A stretch of 64,000 bases of DNA from Alkalihalobacillus bogoriensis ATCC BAA-922. Its GTDB lineage: Bacteria; Bacillota; Bacilli; Bacillales; Bacillaceae_F. Positions within the stretch are counted from its first letter, which is position 1, and every line of letters starts with the position of its first letter. Shown here piece after piece: positions 27,286 to 36,209 of the stretch. The stretch covers positions 1 through 64,000 of the forward strand of contig NZ_JHYI01000019.1 in the NCBI RefSeq assembly GCF_000621445.1, written 5' to 3'. The notes under the pieces are model-generated. The model was not told the DNA's origin and made no database searches. It was given only the letters and a program-made list of their open reading frames with translations. The translations under genes were made by a program, and so were the position numbers.

Positions 27286-27312
27286 ACAAAGTCCTCTATG
27301 TTGCATACGATA
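27286..27312 (+). promoter_or_regulatory. Sigma-K-type promoter of spoVIF
   Basis: AC (27286-27287), 16 bases, then CATACGATA (27304-27312) fit the sigma-K consensus AC-N16/17-CATANNNTA exactly. The spacing to spoVIF (GTG 27344) is normal. It implies late mother-cell expression. Confidence 0.65.
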
Positions 27313-27343
27313 TTGTGACACCAACAATAGGGGAGGACTTTAC

Positions 27344-27595
27344 GTGAATAACAATTTTTTCGATAATCTCGAAAAGAAGACAAATGTAAAACAGGAAGAT
27401 CTGTTCAACTTAGCTAACTCTGTAAGCAATGCGAATTTACAAGATGAAGCAACGGTAAGACAATTAATCGCCCAAGTTGCACAGCTTGCCAATAAAGAAG
27501 TACCTAAAGAAAAAGAAGATCAAATCGTTGAAGCTATCGTTAATAATAAAATGCCAATGGATTTCGCATCTCTTTCTAAAATGTTTAAAAAATAA
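27344..27595 (+). CDS. spoVIF: Stage VI sporulation protein F
   Basis: This 83-residue helical protein carries the family block ATVRQLIAQVAQLANKEVPK and ends IVNNKMPMDFASLSKMFKK, which match SpoVIF (YjcC). That protein helps spore coat assembly in the mother cell. The GTG start follows GGGGAGGA. A sigma-K-like promoter lies just upstream. In B. subtilis the gene is elsewhere, so its place after gpsA is a difference. Confidence 0.85.
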   Translation: MNNNFFDNLEKKTNVKQEDLFNLANSVSNANLQDEATVRQLIAQVAQLANKEVPKEKEDQIVEAIVNNKMPMDFASLSKMFKK

Positions 27596-27698
27596 TCGTA
27601 CGACTAGGCAATTAGCTTATGCAGACTAGATTTAATAACATATACTGTACTGTACGAAAACTAATCTTTAGGGTTGGCGAAGGAATCGTATTTAGTCA

Positions 27699-27733
27699 AA
27701 GTTGGAGTGTGCCCCAATCTCCAACTTTTTTCT
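27699..27733 (+). terminator. Terminator after spoVIF
   Basis: AAGTTGGAG (27699-27707) pairs with CTCCAACTT (27719-27727); a T run with one C follows. The 100 bases between the spoVIF stop and this stem hold no gene I can support. Confidence 0.88.
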
Positions 27734-27789
27734 TTTTCTATATTGTTATAAACCGTTGTTATGTTAGAAAAATGAAATTTTCAAGTTTT

Positions 27790-27833
27790 GGACAAGCTCT
27801 TGTCCTATTTTGTTAAATAGATTATGGTATAAT
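27790..27833 (+). promoter_or_regulatory. Palindrome and extended -10 before yphE
   Basis: GGACAAG-CT-CTTGTCC (27790-27805) is a symmetric element. TATGGTATAAT (27823-27833) follows as an extended -10. Together they look like a promoter with a possible operator at the -35 side. Confidence 0.5.
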
Positions 27834-27860
27834 ATGATGTGGCAAAGGGAGGAATAAATA

Positions 27861-28064
27861 ATGTCTCAAGCAATGATGAATATGTGGATTTCATTTATCG
27901 GATTATTTTTAATGTTCGTATCTGCAGTTACTGCTATATACAGCCGTGAAAAATTAAAAGGGATATTTAAAGGGATAGGGTTAACGATTGCTTTTGTTTG
28001 CCTTGTTGTATCAGGATTAATAGTTGCAGTCATTGTTATAGGTGGACCGACAGCTATAGGCTAA
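27861..28064 (+). CDS. yphE: Small two-helix membrane protein YphE (DUF2768 type)
   Basis: The 67-residue protein has two membrane helices (about 8-26 and 40-62) joined by a basic turn (SREKLKGIFKG). Length, topology and place before yphF agree with YphE. AGGGAGGA precedes the ATG. Function unknown. Confidence 0.75.
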   Translation: MSQAMMNMWISFIGLFLMFVSAVTAIYSREKLKGIFKGIGLTIAFVCLVVSGLIVAVIVIGGPTAIG

Positions 28065-28093
28065 ATACTATAATGTAAATGTGAGTTGATAAT

Positions 28094-28834
28094 ATGAGTA
28101 AAGCAGCGAAAATGAGTTTTAGTGTTATCATGCTATTTTTCTTATCAGGTTGCTTATACCCATCAGACCAGCGTGCTGAAAATCAAATCCCTTACCCTGA
28201 CCAAATTCAATCTGTTCAACAAGCGGTGAATCAATATCAGGTGGATACAGGTGTGTTACCGATAAAAACAAGGGATGCGGAAACACCAATCTATCAAAAA
28301 TATCCGGTTGATTTTAGTTTGCTTGTCCCGAGGTATATCCAATCACCACCTGGAAACTCGTTTGAAAACGGTGGTGTTTTCCAATATGTTTTAGTTAATG
28401 TAGACGAAGCACCTGAAGTGAAATTAATTGATTTAACCGTAATGAATGATGTTCGTGAATTACAAACGAGGTTAAATCAATATATGAGAAAAAATGAGCT
28501 TGCACCGATTGGAGAAATGGTGGATACAGGGTTGTTTACGTTACGGTTTGATGAGTTAGGATATAAAGAGCCACCTCGCGTGCGTAGCCCATATTTTAAT
28601 AATTATTTGCCTTTACTTATCGATAATAGTGGGCAAGTGTTATTGGACTACTCGATTGATTTAAATATGGCGCTATTACAAGATGAAGATCATTTGTATG
28701 AGTATGGGGATGATATTCGAGACATATTAGTAGAGCAATCTTATTTTGTTCCTGTTTTTTCGATTCCATATACCATTGATGAAGAAACAGGAGAACCAAC
28801 ATATTTTATGGATCGAGTGTATGGGCGAAAATAA
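28094..28834 (+). CDS. yphF: Lipoprotein YphF
   Basis: This 246-residue predicted lipoprotein has a signal peptide and lipobox (LFFLSGC, cysteine at residue 20) followed by an acidic, soluble domain. The position before spoIVA matches YphF of B. subtilis. No enzyme motif is visible. The ribosome site is weak (GTGAG); an internal ATG at 28112 would still leave a complete signal peptide. Confidence 0.82.
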   Translation: MSKAAKMSFSVIMLFFLSGCLYPSDQRAENQIPYPDQIQSVQQAVNQYQVDTGVLPIKTRDAETPIYQKYPVDFSLLVPRYIQSPPGNSFENGGVFQYVLVNVDEAPEVKLIDLTVMNDVRELQTRLNQYMRKNELAPIGEMVDTGLFTLRFDELGYKEPPRVRSPYFNNYLPLLIDNSGQVLLDYSIDLNMALLQDEDHLYEYGDDIRDILVEQSYFVPVFSIPYTIDEETGEPTYFMDRVYGRK

Positions 28835-28845
28835 GCGAGATTATG

Positions 28846-28886
28846 AGGTGAATGAAAAGGCGAAAGTCTTTTCATTCACCTTTTTA
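28846..28886 (+). terminator. Terminator after yphF
   Basis: AGGTGAATGAAAAG (28846-28859) pairs perfectly with CTTTTCATTCACCT (28868-28881), followed by TTTTA. Confidence 0.92.
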
Positions 28887-28892
28887 TTTTTT

Positions 28893-29019
28893 AAAAAATA
28901 AGAAAGTACAAAAGTTTTCGTATAGCAGTGAAGAATTGAAAGGTTATTCTAGAAGAGCGAAGGCGGGCAGGTCTCCGCACTTCACTTGAAACGAAAAGAC
29001 GCTCCGCGTTTTTCTTTAT
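28893..29019. repeat. Dispersed repeat R2, intermediate copy b
   Basis: This copy of about 127 nt has the 5' module (ATAAGAAAGTA, TATAGCAGTGAAG), part of the middle (TTATTCTAGAAGAGCGAAGG, GGGCAGGTCTCCGCACTTC) and the 3' module (GAAAAGACGCTCCGCG, TTTTTCTTT). The central CACCCCAAG hairpin of full copies is missing, so it looks like an internal deletion. Confidence 0.88.
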
Positions 29020-29040
29020 TGTGTAGGGAAATATAAAATA

Positions 29041-29330
29041 GTCGACTTGTGTATAACATTGCTCTAATACATTCTTAAAATGAATTAGGGGTTTGGGGGA
29101 CTATGAGAAAAGCGATTTTGTTGTTTATGCGAAGTAAGCGGCCATGAAATCCGTTATCTGTGAACATTGCTAGCGTTTTGGAACGTTGGAGGACACAGGA
29201 GCCGTTAATCATCATATATCGCTAGGAATAGAGTTGCTTTTGCGTGAATAAGCGCTCCTGTGGCCGCTAAAAACTTGAACCCCGTATCATGTTCACAAAT
29301 AACGGCTCCTCTGACCGCGAAAATGAGACA
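29041..29330. repeat. Dispersed repeat R1, copy 2
   Basis: This second R1 copy is nested between two R2 copies. Its body (29136-29330) keeps every paired arm of copy 1: AGCGGCCA, the 16-nt CCGTTATCTGTGAACA, GACACAGGAGC, GCGCTCCTGTGGCCGCT and TGTTCACAAATAACGG. The spacer between the GTCGAC start and the body is longer than in copy 1. No open frame is conserved. Confidence 0.85.
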
Positions 29331-29335
29331 AATGA

Positions 29336-29507
29336 GGGAGTATAAAAATTTTGGTCTAGTAGCGAAGCTTTGAAAGCTATTTCAAGAAGAGCGAAAGCTC
29401 CGCACCTGCGCGTTTCACCCCAAGAAGAGTACTTGGGGTTCACTGTTAAAAGCAGGCAGGTCTCCGCACTCCGCTTGAAAGAAAAGACGCTTCCAGCGTT
29501 TTTCTTT
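29336..29507. repeat. Dispersed repeat R2, full copy c
   Basis: This full-length copy of about 172 nt has the 5' module, a GAAGAGCGAAAGCTCCGCAC segment, the CTGCGCGTTTCACCCCAAG hairpin with CTTGGGGTTCACTG, an AGCAGGCAGGTCTCCGCACT segment and the 3' module. It matches copy e at 60349 along its whole length. Region 29508-29639 after it holds no gene I can see. Confidence 0.88.
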
Positions 29508-29639
29508 ACTAGCTTTTATATTTAATCGGTATATTCAATCTTGTGTCTCATATACATACAAAGGGAAGAGCAGATTTCCACTCGCAATCATTCTTCTATG
29601 AAATTTTATAACTTGATTCCATCTATTTTAATATAGTCT

Positions 29640-29668
29640 GTCATATTTAGTGGACAACATCATATGTA
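29640..29668 (+). promoter_or_regulatory. Sigma-E-type promoter of spoIVA
   Basis: GTCATATTT (29640-29648), 12 bases, then CATATGTA (29661-29668) resemble sigma-E elements, and spoIVA is a known sigma-E gene. The start codon lies about 67 bases downstream. Confidence 0.6.
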
Positions 29669-29735
29669 TATAATGTCCAAGAGTTATTTAATAGGTGCGA
29701 ATTTCTAAATCTATATATGATCGGGAGGGGTTTAC

Positions 29736-31214
29736 TTGGAAAAGGTTGATATTTTTAAAGATATCGCTGAACGAACTGGAGGCGATATTTATCTCGGAGT
29801 GGTGGGTGCTGTAAGAACCGGTAAATCTACATTTATTAAAAAGTTTATGGAGCTTGTTGTCATTCCTAATATTGAAAATGATGGGGACAAAACGAGAGCT
29901 CAAGATGAATTGCCGCAAAGTGCAGCAGGAAAAACAATTATGACAACAGAACCTAAATTCGTACCAAATACAGCGGTTTCTCTTCATGTTGATGAAGGAT
30001 TAGACGTAAATGTTCGCTTAGTTGATTGTGTTGGGTATGCAGTACCTGGTGCAAAAGGGTATGAAGATGAGAATGGTCCTAGAATGATTAATACACCATG
30101 GTATGAAGAACCGATTCCATTTCAGGAAGCTGCAGAAATTGGAACAAGGAAAGTTATTCAAGAACATTCAACATTAGGCGTTGTTGTTACAACGGATGGC
30201 TCGATTGGTGACATTGCTCGTCATGATTATGTCGATGCAGAACAACGAGTGATTGATGAGTTAAAAGAAGTTGGAAAGCCATTTATTATGGTTGTCAATA
30301 GTGCCCATCCGCATCACCCAGAAACACAAGCATTACGTCATGAATTAGCAGAAACACATGACATCCCTGTACTTGCTTTAAGCATTGAAAGTATGACAGA
30401 GCAGGACATTAACAGTGTGTTGCGAGAAGTACTATTTGAATTCCCTGTACATGAAGTAAATGTTAATTTACCTAGTTGGGTCATGGTGTTAAAAAATGAC
30501 CATTGGCTACGACAAAGTTATGAAGAAGCTGTTCGAGGAACAGTAAAAGATATTAGAAGACTTCGTGATGTTGACCGTGTTGTAGGTCATTTCGGTGACT
30601 ATGACTTTATTGAGCAAGCGTCACTTGCAGGCATTGAAATGGGGCAAGGGGTCGCTGAAATCGACTTATATGCTCCGGATAATTTATATGACCAAATTTT
30701 AAAAGAAGTTGTTGGCGTAGAAATCCGTGGAAAAGACCATTTACTTCAGCTTATGCAAGATTTTGCCCATGCGAAAGCCGAGTATGACCAAGTGGCAGAT
30801 GCATTGCAAATGGTGAAACAAACAGGATATGGTATTGCTGCTCCAGCCATTTCGGATATGAGTCTTGATGAACCGGAAATTATCCGTCAAGGATCAAGAT
30901 TTGGTGTTCGTCTGAAAGCGGTAGCGCCATCCATTCATATGGTAAAAGTCGATGTTGAATCGGAATTTGCACCTATTATTGGGACAGAGAAACAAAGTGA
31001 AGAACTTGTCCGTTACTTAATGCAAGATTTTGAAGAAAACCCATTATCGATTTGGGAATCTGATATTTTTGGACGTTCTTTGAACTCCATTGTGAGAGAA
31101 GGAATTCAAGCTAAATTATCGCTTATGCCTGAAAATGCGCGTTATAAATTAAAAGAAACGCTCGAAAGAATCATAAATGAAGGCTCAGGTGGATTAATTG
31201 CTATAATTTTATAA
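29736..31214 (+). CDS. spoIVA: Stage IV sporulation protein A (coat morphogenetic ATPase)
   Basis: The 492-residue protein polymerises on the forespore surface and is the base on which the coat is built. The P-loop [16 protein letters not shown] is at about residues 21-36, with [17 protein letters not shown] as the Walker B/switch region. A middle domain and a conserved C-terminal tail (about 400-492, ending GGLIAIIL) anchor it to the outer membrane through SpoVM. The TTG start at 29736 follows GGGAGGGG and gives the family N terminus [15 protein letters not shown]. Confidence 0.97.
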   Translation: MEKVDIFKDIAERTGGDIYLGVVGAVRTGKSTFIKKFMELVVIPNIENDGDKTRAQDELPQSAAGKTIMTTEPKFVPNTAVSLHVDEGLDVNVRLVDCVGYAVPGAKGYEDENGPRMINTPWYEEPIPFQEAAEIGTRKVIQEHSTLGVVVTTDGSIGDIARHDYVDAEQRVIDELKEVGKPFIMVVNSAHPHHPETQALRHELAETHDIPVLALSIESMTEQDINSVLREVLFEFPVHEVNVNLPSWVMVLKNDHWLRQSYEEAVRGTVKDIRRLRDVDRVVGHFGDYDFIEQASLAGIEMGQGVAEIDLYAPDNLYDQILKEVVGVEIRGKDHLLQLMQDFAHAKAEYDQVADALQMVKQTGYGIAAPAISDMSLDEPEIIRQGSRFGVRLKAVAPSIHMVKVDVESEFAPIIGTEKQSEELVRYLMQDFEENPLSIWESDIFGRSLNSIVREGIQAKLSLMPENARYKLKETLERIINEGSGGLIAIIL

Positions 31215-31226
31215 GAGAAATTTTCG

Positions 31227-31258
31227 AAAAACTCCTTATTGTAGGAGTTTTCTTTTTT
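31227..31258 (+). terminator. Terminator after spoIVA
   Basis: AAAACTCC (31228-31235) pairs with GGAGTTTT (31244-31251), followed by CTTTTTT. Confidence 0.87.
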
Positions 31259-31333
31259 GATTTTATTGAACAAACTGTGCTAAAATCGGTTAGACTACAT
31301 ATTAAGAAACATGTCGATTGGAGGCAGAAAAGA

Positions 31334-31900
31334 TTGAGTACGGTTGATCACGAGAAAATTAAACAGGCCGTTCGGTTAATTCTTGAAGCAGTAGGAGAGG
31401 ATCCGGACCGTGAAGGTTTATTAGATACACCAAAACGAGTAGCAAAAATGTACGAAGAAGTATTTCAAGGACTAAACCAAGACCCGGCTACACATTTGCA
31501 AACGGTGTTTGGGGAAGACCATGAAGAATTAGTTCTTGTTAAAGATATTCCATTTTTCTCAATGTGTGAGCATCATCTTGTTCCATTTTTCGGAAAAGCT
31601 CATGTTGGTTATATTCCTAGAGGGGGTAAAGTAACCGGTTTAAGTAAATTAGCTCGTGCTGTGGAAGCAGTTGCTAGACGTCCACAATTACAAGAGCGGA
31701 TTACCTCTTCTGTAGCCAATGCATTAATTGAAACATTAGACCCGCATGGGGTAATCGTAGTTATTGAAGCAGAACATATGTGCATGACGATGCGTGGGGT
31801 GAAAAAGCCTGGTGCCAAAACAGTCACATCTGCTGTTCGTGGCGTATTTGCTGAGGATGCAGCAGCCCGTGCAGAAGTTTTCTCATTAATTAAAGAATAA
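31334..31900 (+). CDS. folE: GTP cyclohydrolase I
   Basis: This 188-residue enzyme converts GTP to dihydroneopterin triphosphate for folate. It shows [19 protein letters not shown], the zinc motif [25 protein letters not shown] and [15 protein letters not shown]. The TTG at 31334 follows TTGGAGG; the frame is open upstream to 31277 but the extra residues are unlike the family. It precedes mtrB, as in B. subtilis (mtrA-mtrB). hbs, which separates spoIVA and mtrA there, is missing here. Confidence 0.94.
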   Translation: MSTVDHEKIKQAVRLILEAVGEDPDREGLLDTPKRVAKMYEEVFQGLNQDPATHLQTVFGEDHEELVLVKDIPFFSMCEHHLVPFFGKAHVGYIPRGGKVTGLSKLARAVEAVARRPQLQERITSSVANALIETLDPHGVIVVIEAEHMCMTMRGVKKPGAKTVTSAVRGVFAEDAAARAEVFSLIKE

Positions 31901-31976
31901 TCATGTTTTACTGTAGCATAATGAGAAGATTATCGTTACAATAAAACAAAAGACATGGGAAAAAGGGGGCTTTACG

Positions 31977-32195
31977 ATGAAGTCGGACCAAGACTTTTTT
32001 GTAATAAAAGCAAAGGAAGATGGGGTAAGTGTCATTGGACTAACAAGAGGATCTGATACGCGGTTTCATCATTCCGAAAAGCTAGATAAAGGGGAAGTTA
32101 TGATTGCCCAATTTACGGAACATACTTCCGCTGTTAAAATAAGAGGAAAAGCCGTAATCCAAACAAGCCATGGTGAAATGGATACCGAAGTATAA
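31977..32195 (+). CDS. mtrB: Tryptophan RNA-binding attenuation protein (TRAP)
   Basis: This 72-residue protein forms the 11-subunit ring that binds G/U-AG triplets in the trp leader when loaded with tryptophan. The sequence is close to TRAP throughout ([35 protein letters not shown]). The RNA-contact residues Lys35, Lys54 and Arg56 are present. AAAAGGGGG precedes the ATG. Its target is in this same window at 41752-41809. Confidence 0.96.
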   Translation: MKSDQDFFVIKAKEDGVSVIGLTRGSDTRFHHSEKLDKGEVMIAQFTEHTSAVKIRGKAVIQTSHGEMDTEV

Positions 32196-32220
32196 AAGCA
32201 GGATTTCCTGCTTTTCTTTA
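32194..32220 (+). terminator. Terminator after mtrB
   Basis: AAAAGCAGGA (32194-32203) pairs with TCCTGCTTTT (32206-32215), followed by CTTTA. It overlaps the stop codon. Confidence 0.8.
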
Positions 32221-32268
32221 TGTCCGGGAATGGCAGGATTTTACTTGTTTTTCGAGACTCTATTCTTA

Positions 32269-32277
32269 TGGTATAAT
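32269..32277 (+). promoter_or_regulatory. Extended -10 promoter of menaquinone cluster
   Basis: TGGTATAAT (32269-32277) is an extended -10. The -35 region is weak. It lies 60 bases before hepS. Confidence 0.5.
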
Positions 32278-32336
32278 GTAGGGCGACAATGGAAACGAAA
32301 CCAACAAGGACAGTTATGACAGGTGGGGGACTAGCA

Positions 32337-33131
32337 ATGAAAATGAGGACGTTCTTGGATGAAAATGTGAATGAATGCATAACTGCTTTTTATTCAATGA
32401 CAGATCATCCTTTTCTTAAACAATATAGTGCAAAGCCAAGTGTGGATAAGGACAAGCTTCGATTTCTTTTTGCCATGCTTGAATCGAAAATACCAATAAA
32501 AAAACTAGAAGCTTATGCGTTGTCAGCCATTCTTGTTGATGCGGCGTTAGATGCCCATGAGAATGTCTCCCTCCAACCATTAAATTCAGATTTTATAAAG
32601 AAGACGAGACAGTTAACCGTTCTAGCAGGAGATTATTATAGCAGTCTTTACTACTATTTATTAGCTGATGTAGGCGAAACAGATATGATCCGAATTTATA
32701 GTTATTCCATTCAAAAAATTAATGAGCATAAAATGAACGTTTATAAAAATGACGGTATTTCATATGAACAATGGAAACAAGACCTTTCTATCATTGAATC
32801 AGAATTAATTCAAAACATCGCCTTATTTTATAAGTTGGATGAATGGAAAGAAACGATTTCAGAATACTTCTTTTTAAAACGTCTCATTTTAGAACGTTCG
32901 CAAATGAGTGCGAACAAAAGTTCGTTTCCGCTCGATGTTAATGTAAATTCAGAGAAACGAAACGCTAACACAGTAGAACAAATGCTGAATGAGAAAATCT
33001 TTGCTACACTTGAACAATTGACGATGTTAGTTAAGAAAAATGAAATTAAAGAATACTTTATTACCGATTTTATAGAACAAGTAGTAGCTTCTACAACGAT
33101 GGTTGAAGAAAAAGTAGCGGAAGAAGGGTAA
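32337..33131 (+). CDS. hepS: Heptaprenyl diphosphate synthase component 1
   Basis: This 264-residue helical protein without DDxxD motifs is the non-catalytic partner that sets chain length for HepT. Recognition rests on size, place before menG, and phrases such as YSMTDHPFL and [17 protein letters not shown], typical of HepS. ATG 32337 follows GGTGGGGGA at six bases. The product, heptaprenyl diphosphate, is the menaquinone-7 side chain. Confidence 0.85.
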   Translation: MKMRTFLDENVNECITAFYSMTDHPFLKQYSAKPSVDKDKLRFLFAMLESKIPIKKLEAYALSAILVDAALDAHENVSLQPLNSDFIKKTRQLTVLAGDYYSSLYYYLLADVGETDMIRIYSYSIQKINEHKMNVYKNDGISYEQWKQDLSIIESELIQNIALFYKLDEWKETISEYFFLKRLILERSQMSANKSSFPLDVNVNSEKRNANTVEQMLNEKIFATLEQLTMLVKKNEIKEYFITDFIEQVVASTTMVEEKVAEEG

Positions 33132-33135
33132 TTGT

Positions 33136-33849
33136 ATGACACAATCTAAAGAAGAACGAGTCCATCAAGTATTTGAATCGATTTACAAAAAATATGATGT
33201 CATGAACTCTGTGATTAGTTTCCAACGGCATAAAGCGTGGAGAAAAGACACGATGAAAAGGATGGCAGTTAAAAAAGATGCTACTGCTCTTGATGTTTGT
33301 TGTGGAACAGCAGATTGGACAATTGCATTGTCTGAAGCTGTTGGTCCTGGTGGGACTGTCATTGGACTTGATTTTAGTCAAAATATGTTAGCCGTCGGTG
33401 AAAAGAAAGTAAAAGAGGCAAACCTTAAAAATATTACACTATTACATGGGAATGCGATGTCTCTACCATTTCAGGAAAGTGAATTTGATTATGTTACGAT
33501 CGGATTTGGATTGCGAAATGTTCCAGATTATGAACAAGTGTTAAAAGAAATGTATCGAGTCGTTAAACCGGGAGGGAAAGTTGTTTGTCTAGAAACATCT
33601 CAACCGACAATGCCTATATTTAAACAACTATATTTTTTTTATTTTCGGAAAATCATGCCGTTATTTGGAAAGCTATTTGCAAAAAGTTATGATGAATATT
33701 CTTGGTTACAAGAATCAACGATGAATTTTCCTGGAAGAGACGAACTAGCTCGGATGTTTGAGCAAGCTGGTTTTGAAAACGTTGAAGTAAAAGCGTATTC
33801 AGGCGGTGTAGCTGCTACTCATATTGGACATAAAAAGTCGATTAACTAG
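33136..33849 (+). CDS. menG: Demethylmenaquinone methyltransferase
   Basis: The 237-residue SAM-dependent enzyme makes the last step of menaquinone synthesis. It shows the SAM motif [48 protein letters not shown] and the [16 protein letters not shown] block of the UbiE/MenG family. It follows hepS by four bases. It can serve both the classical and the futalosine route if the later precursors converge, as known for MenG/UbiE. Confidence 0.95.
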   Translation: MTQSKEERVHQVFESIYKKYDVMNSVISFQRHKAWRKDTMKRMAVKKDATALDVCCGTADWTIALSEAVGPGGTVIGLDFSQNMLAVGEKKVKEANLKNITLLHGNAMSLPFQESEFDYVTIGFGLRNVPDYEQVLKEMYRVVKPGGKVVCLETSQPTMPIFKQLYFFYFRKIMPLFGKLFAKSYDEYSWLQESTMNFPGRDELARMFEQAGFENVEVKAYSGGVAATHIGHKKSIN

Positions 33850-33873
33850 ACAGATAGAATTGGGGAAATGACT

Positions 33874-34737
33874 GTGATAAAAAAAATAAAAATAATACTT
33901 GAAATGATTAAATTTGAGCATACCATTTTTGCATTGCCTTTTGCCTTTTTAGGAGCTGTACTAGGTAGTTTTGTTATTCATGGCACATGGCCTGAGCCAA
34001 TGCAATGGGTTTGGATTACGTTAGCAATGGTTGGTGCTAGAAGTGCTGCGATGGCCTTAAACCGTTTAATTGATGCGGCTATAGATAAAAAAAACCCGCG
34101 AACAAAAGAACGAGCCATTCCAGCTGGGCTACTTTCTAAAATTGAAGTACTAGCTTTTATTGTTTTATCGTTTGCGCTTTTATTCTTTTCAGCTTATCAA
34201 TTAAATATGTTGGCAGTATATTTATTACCTGTTGCAGTCTTTTTTCTTGTCTTGTACTCTTATACAAAACGATTTACATGGGCATGTCATCTAGTATTAG
34301 GAATCACGATTGCCATCGCTCCATTAGGAGGTTGGGTTGGTACTACAGGGACACTGACATGGGATGCGTTTTTACTATTTTTAGCTGTCGCATTATGGAC
34401 GGCCGGTTTTGATGTTATATATGCGACACAAGATGCCGAATATGATAAGAATGCAGGATTATATTCCATACCTAGTTATTTTGGAATTGCAAAGGCTTTA
34501 CTAATCGCAAAAGCGTTTCACATCATTAGCTTTCTCGCCTTAGTTGCTTTGTTTTTTACGAGTCCATTAGGATGGCTTTACTTTATTGGTGTTTTGATAG
34601 CAGGGGCCATTATGGTGTACGAACATTCCCTTGTTTCGGCTGATGATTTGTCAAAAGTGGATGTCGCCTTTTTTACGATGAACGGAATTTTAAGTATAGT
34701 TATGTTAGTCTTTACAATAGGAGATTTATTACGATGA
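33874..34737 (+). CDS. mqnP: UbiA-type prenyltransferase, probable MqnP
   Basis: This 287-residue membrane protein has about eight or nine helices. The UbiA motifs are NRLIDAAIDKKNPRTKERAI in the first loop and DVIYATQDAEYDKNAGLYSI in the second, both for binding prenyl diphosphate. Among menaquinone genes, next to ubiX and mqnA, it fits MqnP of the futalosine pathway rather than ubiquinone enzymes. GTG 33874 is chosen because GGGGA lies seven bases upstream; the ATG at 33868 touches the ribosome site. It overlaps ubiX by four bases. Confidence 0.85.
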   Translation: MIKKIKIILEMIKFEHTIFALPFAFLGAVLGSFVIHGTWPEPMQWVWITLAMVGARSAAMALNRLIDAAIDKKNPRTKERAIPAGLLSKIEVLAFIVLSFALLFFSAYQLNMLAVYLLPVAVFFLVLYSYTKRFTWACHLVLGITIAIAPLGGWVGTTGTLTWDAFLLFLAVALWTAGFDVIYATQDAEYDKNAGLYSIPSYFGIAKALLIAKAFHIISFLALVALFFTSPLGWLYFIGVLIAGAIMVYEHSLVSADDLSKVDVAFFTMNGILSIVMLVFTIGDLLR

Positions 34738-35339
34738 GCAAGGAAAAAGGAATTTATACTGTTGGCATTACAGGAGCAAGTGGAGCCATGTATGGTGTTT
34801 GTTTGACACAAGAACTATTGCGTCAATCTTATAAAGTTCATCTTGTTATTACTGAAGCGGGCTGGCAAGTATTTAAAGAGGAGTTACAACTTGATACTTC
34901 AAATCGTGAAGCTGTTTTAGATGAATTATTCTCTACTCATCGTGAGCAACTTTACTATCATCCTCTCCATGATTATGCAGCTCCAATAGCAAGTGGTTCG
35001 TATCAAAATAACGGTATGTTTATTATTCCATGTTCGATGGGGACGTTATCAGGAATTGCACATGGTGCATCTGGCAATTTGTTAGAACGAACGGCAGATG
35101 TAATGTTAAAAGAAAAAAGGCCGTTACTCCTTGTTCCAAGAGAAACACCGTTACATCAAATTCATTTGGAAAACATGCTGAAAATTGCAAAAGTCGGAGG
35201 GACAATTGTTCCGGCGATGCCGGGTTATTACCAACAACCAAAAACGATAGAAGACTTAGTACGGTTTGTTGTTGGTAAAGTATTAGATAGTGCTGGGATC
35301 GAACATCAGCTATTTACCCGATGGGGGGAAGACAGATGA
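34734..35339 (+). CDS. ubiX: Flavin prenyltransferase UbiX
   Basis: The 201-residue enzyme prenylates FMN to make prFMN, cofactor of UbiD-type decarboxylases. It shows GITGASGAMYGV, the PCSMGTLSGIAHGASGNLLE block and LVPRETPLH. In a futalosine cluster the partner would be the UbiD-like decarboxylase MqnL, not seen in this window. It overlaps both neighbours by four bases (ATGA), which implies translational coupling. Confidence 0.92.
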   Translation: MSKEKGIYTVGITGASGAMYGVCLTQELLRQSYKVHLVITEAGWQVFKEELQLDTSNREAVLDELFSTHREQLYYHPLHDYAAPIASGSYQNNGMFIIPCSMGTLSGIAHGASGNLLERTADVMLKEKRPLLLVPRETPLHQIHLENMLKIAKVGGTIVPAMPGYYQQPKTIEDLVRFVVGKVLDSAGIEHQLFTRWGEDR

Positions 35340-36193
35340 CGTTAGTTGTTGGGGAAATATCATATACAAATATCTTACCGTTATATTACTATTTGGACCG
35401 TAACAAACTAAGTAAGATTGGCTTATCGTTTGTTCCAAAAATTCCTGCCAAATTAAATAAAGATATGAGTGAAGGAACTGTTGATTTAGGTGGGATTTCT
35501 TCTTTCGCTTACGGTGAGCATGCATCTGAATATACGTTACTTCCAAATTTATCTGTATCTTCGTATCGTGATGTCGGCTCAATATTTTTATTTTCAAAAT
35601 ATCCGCTTGAACAGTTAGAAGGCAAGCGAGTGGCATTAACTTCAAGCTCAGCAACCTCCATCAATTTATTACGCATTATCATCAAACGATTTGTACAAAT
35701 TGATGTTCAATATGAAGTCGTTACACCAAACTTCCAACACATGATGTCGTCTTATGATGGATGTTTACTCATTGGTGACGATGCGATCACAACAAGTTGG
35801 GCTGTTGGAAAAGAGTACTATCGTTATGATTTAGGAGAGTTATGGTATAAATATACGGGTTATCCAATGACGTTCGCTGTACTCGCCGTTCGCAATGAAG
35901 TTGTTAAATCTAAAAGTGAGATATTAGAAGAATTATATGAGCAATTTTTGTTTAGTAAGAGAAAAAGTCAGGAAGATTCGTTTTTGCCGATGATCGCAGA
36001 TATTCGCAAAACGATTGGAGGCACAACGGAATACTGGAGTCATTATTTTCAAGGGTTAAGTTATGATTTTGATGAAAAGCAAAAAGAAGGATTGCTTTAT
36101 TATTATAAATTAGCTTATGAACAAGGATTACTATCAAATAAGGTAGAACGGATTTTATTATGGAACGAGTTTTTCCGATATCATACGATTTGA
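35336..36193 (+). CDS. mqnA: Chorismate dehydratase MqnA
   Basis: This 285-residue solute-binding-like enzyme opens VVGEISYTNILPLYYYLD and has DLGGISSFAYGEHA, SSATSINLLRIII and LLIGDDAI, as in MqnA. It removes water from chorismate to give 3-enolpyruvylbenzoate, the first step of the futalosine route to menaquinone. ATG 35336 overlaps the ubiX stop and follows GGGGGGAAG. Chorismate itself is made by the aro genes 3 kb downstream. Confidence 0.9.
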   Translation: MTLVVGEISYTNILPLYYYLDRNKLSKIGLSFVPKIPAKLNKDMSEGTVDLGGISSFAYGEHASEYTLLPNLSVSSYRDVGSIFLFSKYPLEQLEGKRVALTSSSATSINLLRIIIKRFVQIDVQYEVVTPNFQHMMSSYDGCLLIGDDAITTSWAVGKEYYRYDLGELWYKYTGYPMTFAVLAVRNEVVKSKSEILEELYEQFLFSKRKSQEDSFLPMIADIRKTIGGTTEYWSHYFQGLSYDFDEKQKEGLLYYYKLAYEQGLLSNKVERILLWNEFFRYHTI

Positions 36194-36209
36194 ACTTAGG
36201 GTGGATAAC

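Noticed and set aside
27619-27816. 65-codon open frame after spoVIF
   Set aside because: It runs through the intrinsic terminator at 27699-27733, has no ribosome site and the protein has no recognisable pattern.
31215-31333. hbs gene expected between spoIVA and folE
   Set aside because: The gap holds only a terminator and the folE leader, too short for an HU gene. It must be elsewhere in the genome.
35023-35654. Antisense frames over ubiX and mqnA
   Set aside because: They overlap well-supported genes on the other strand, lack ribosome sites and have no family-like motifs.
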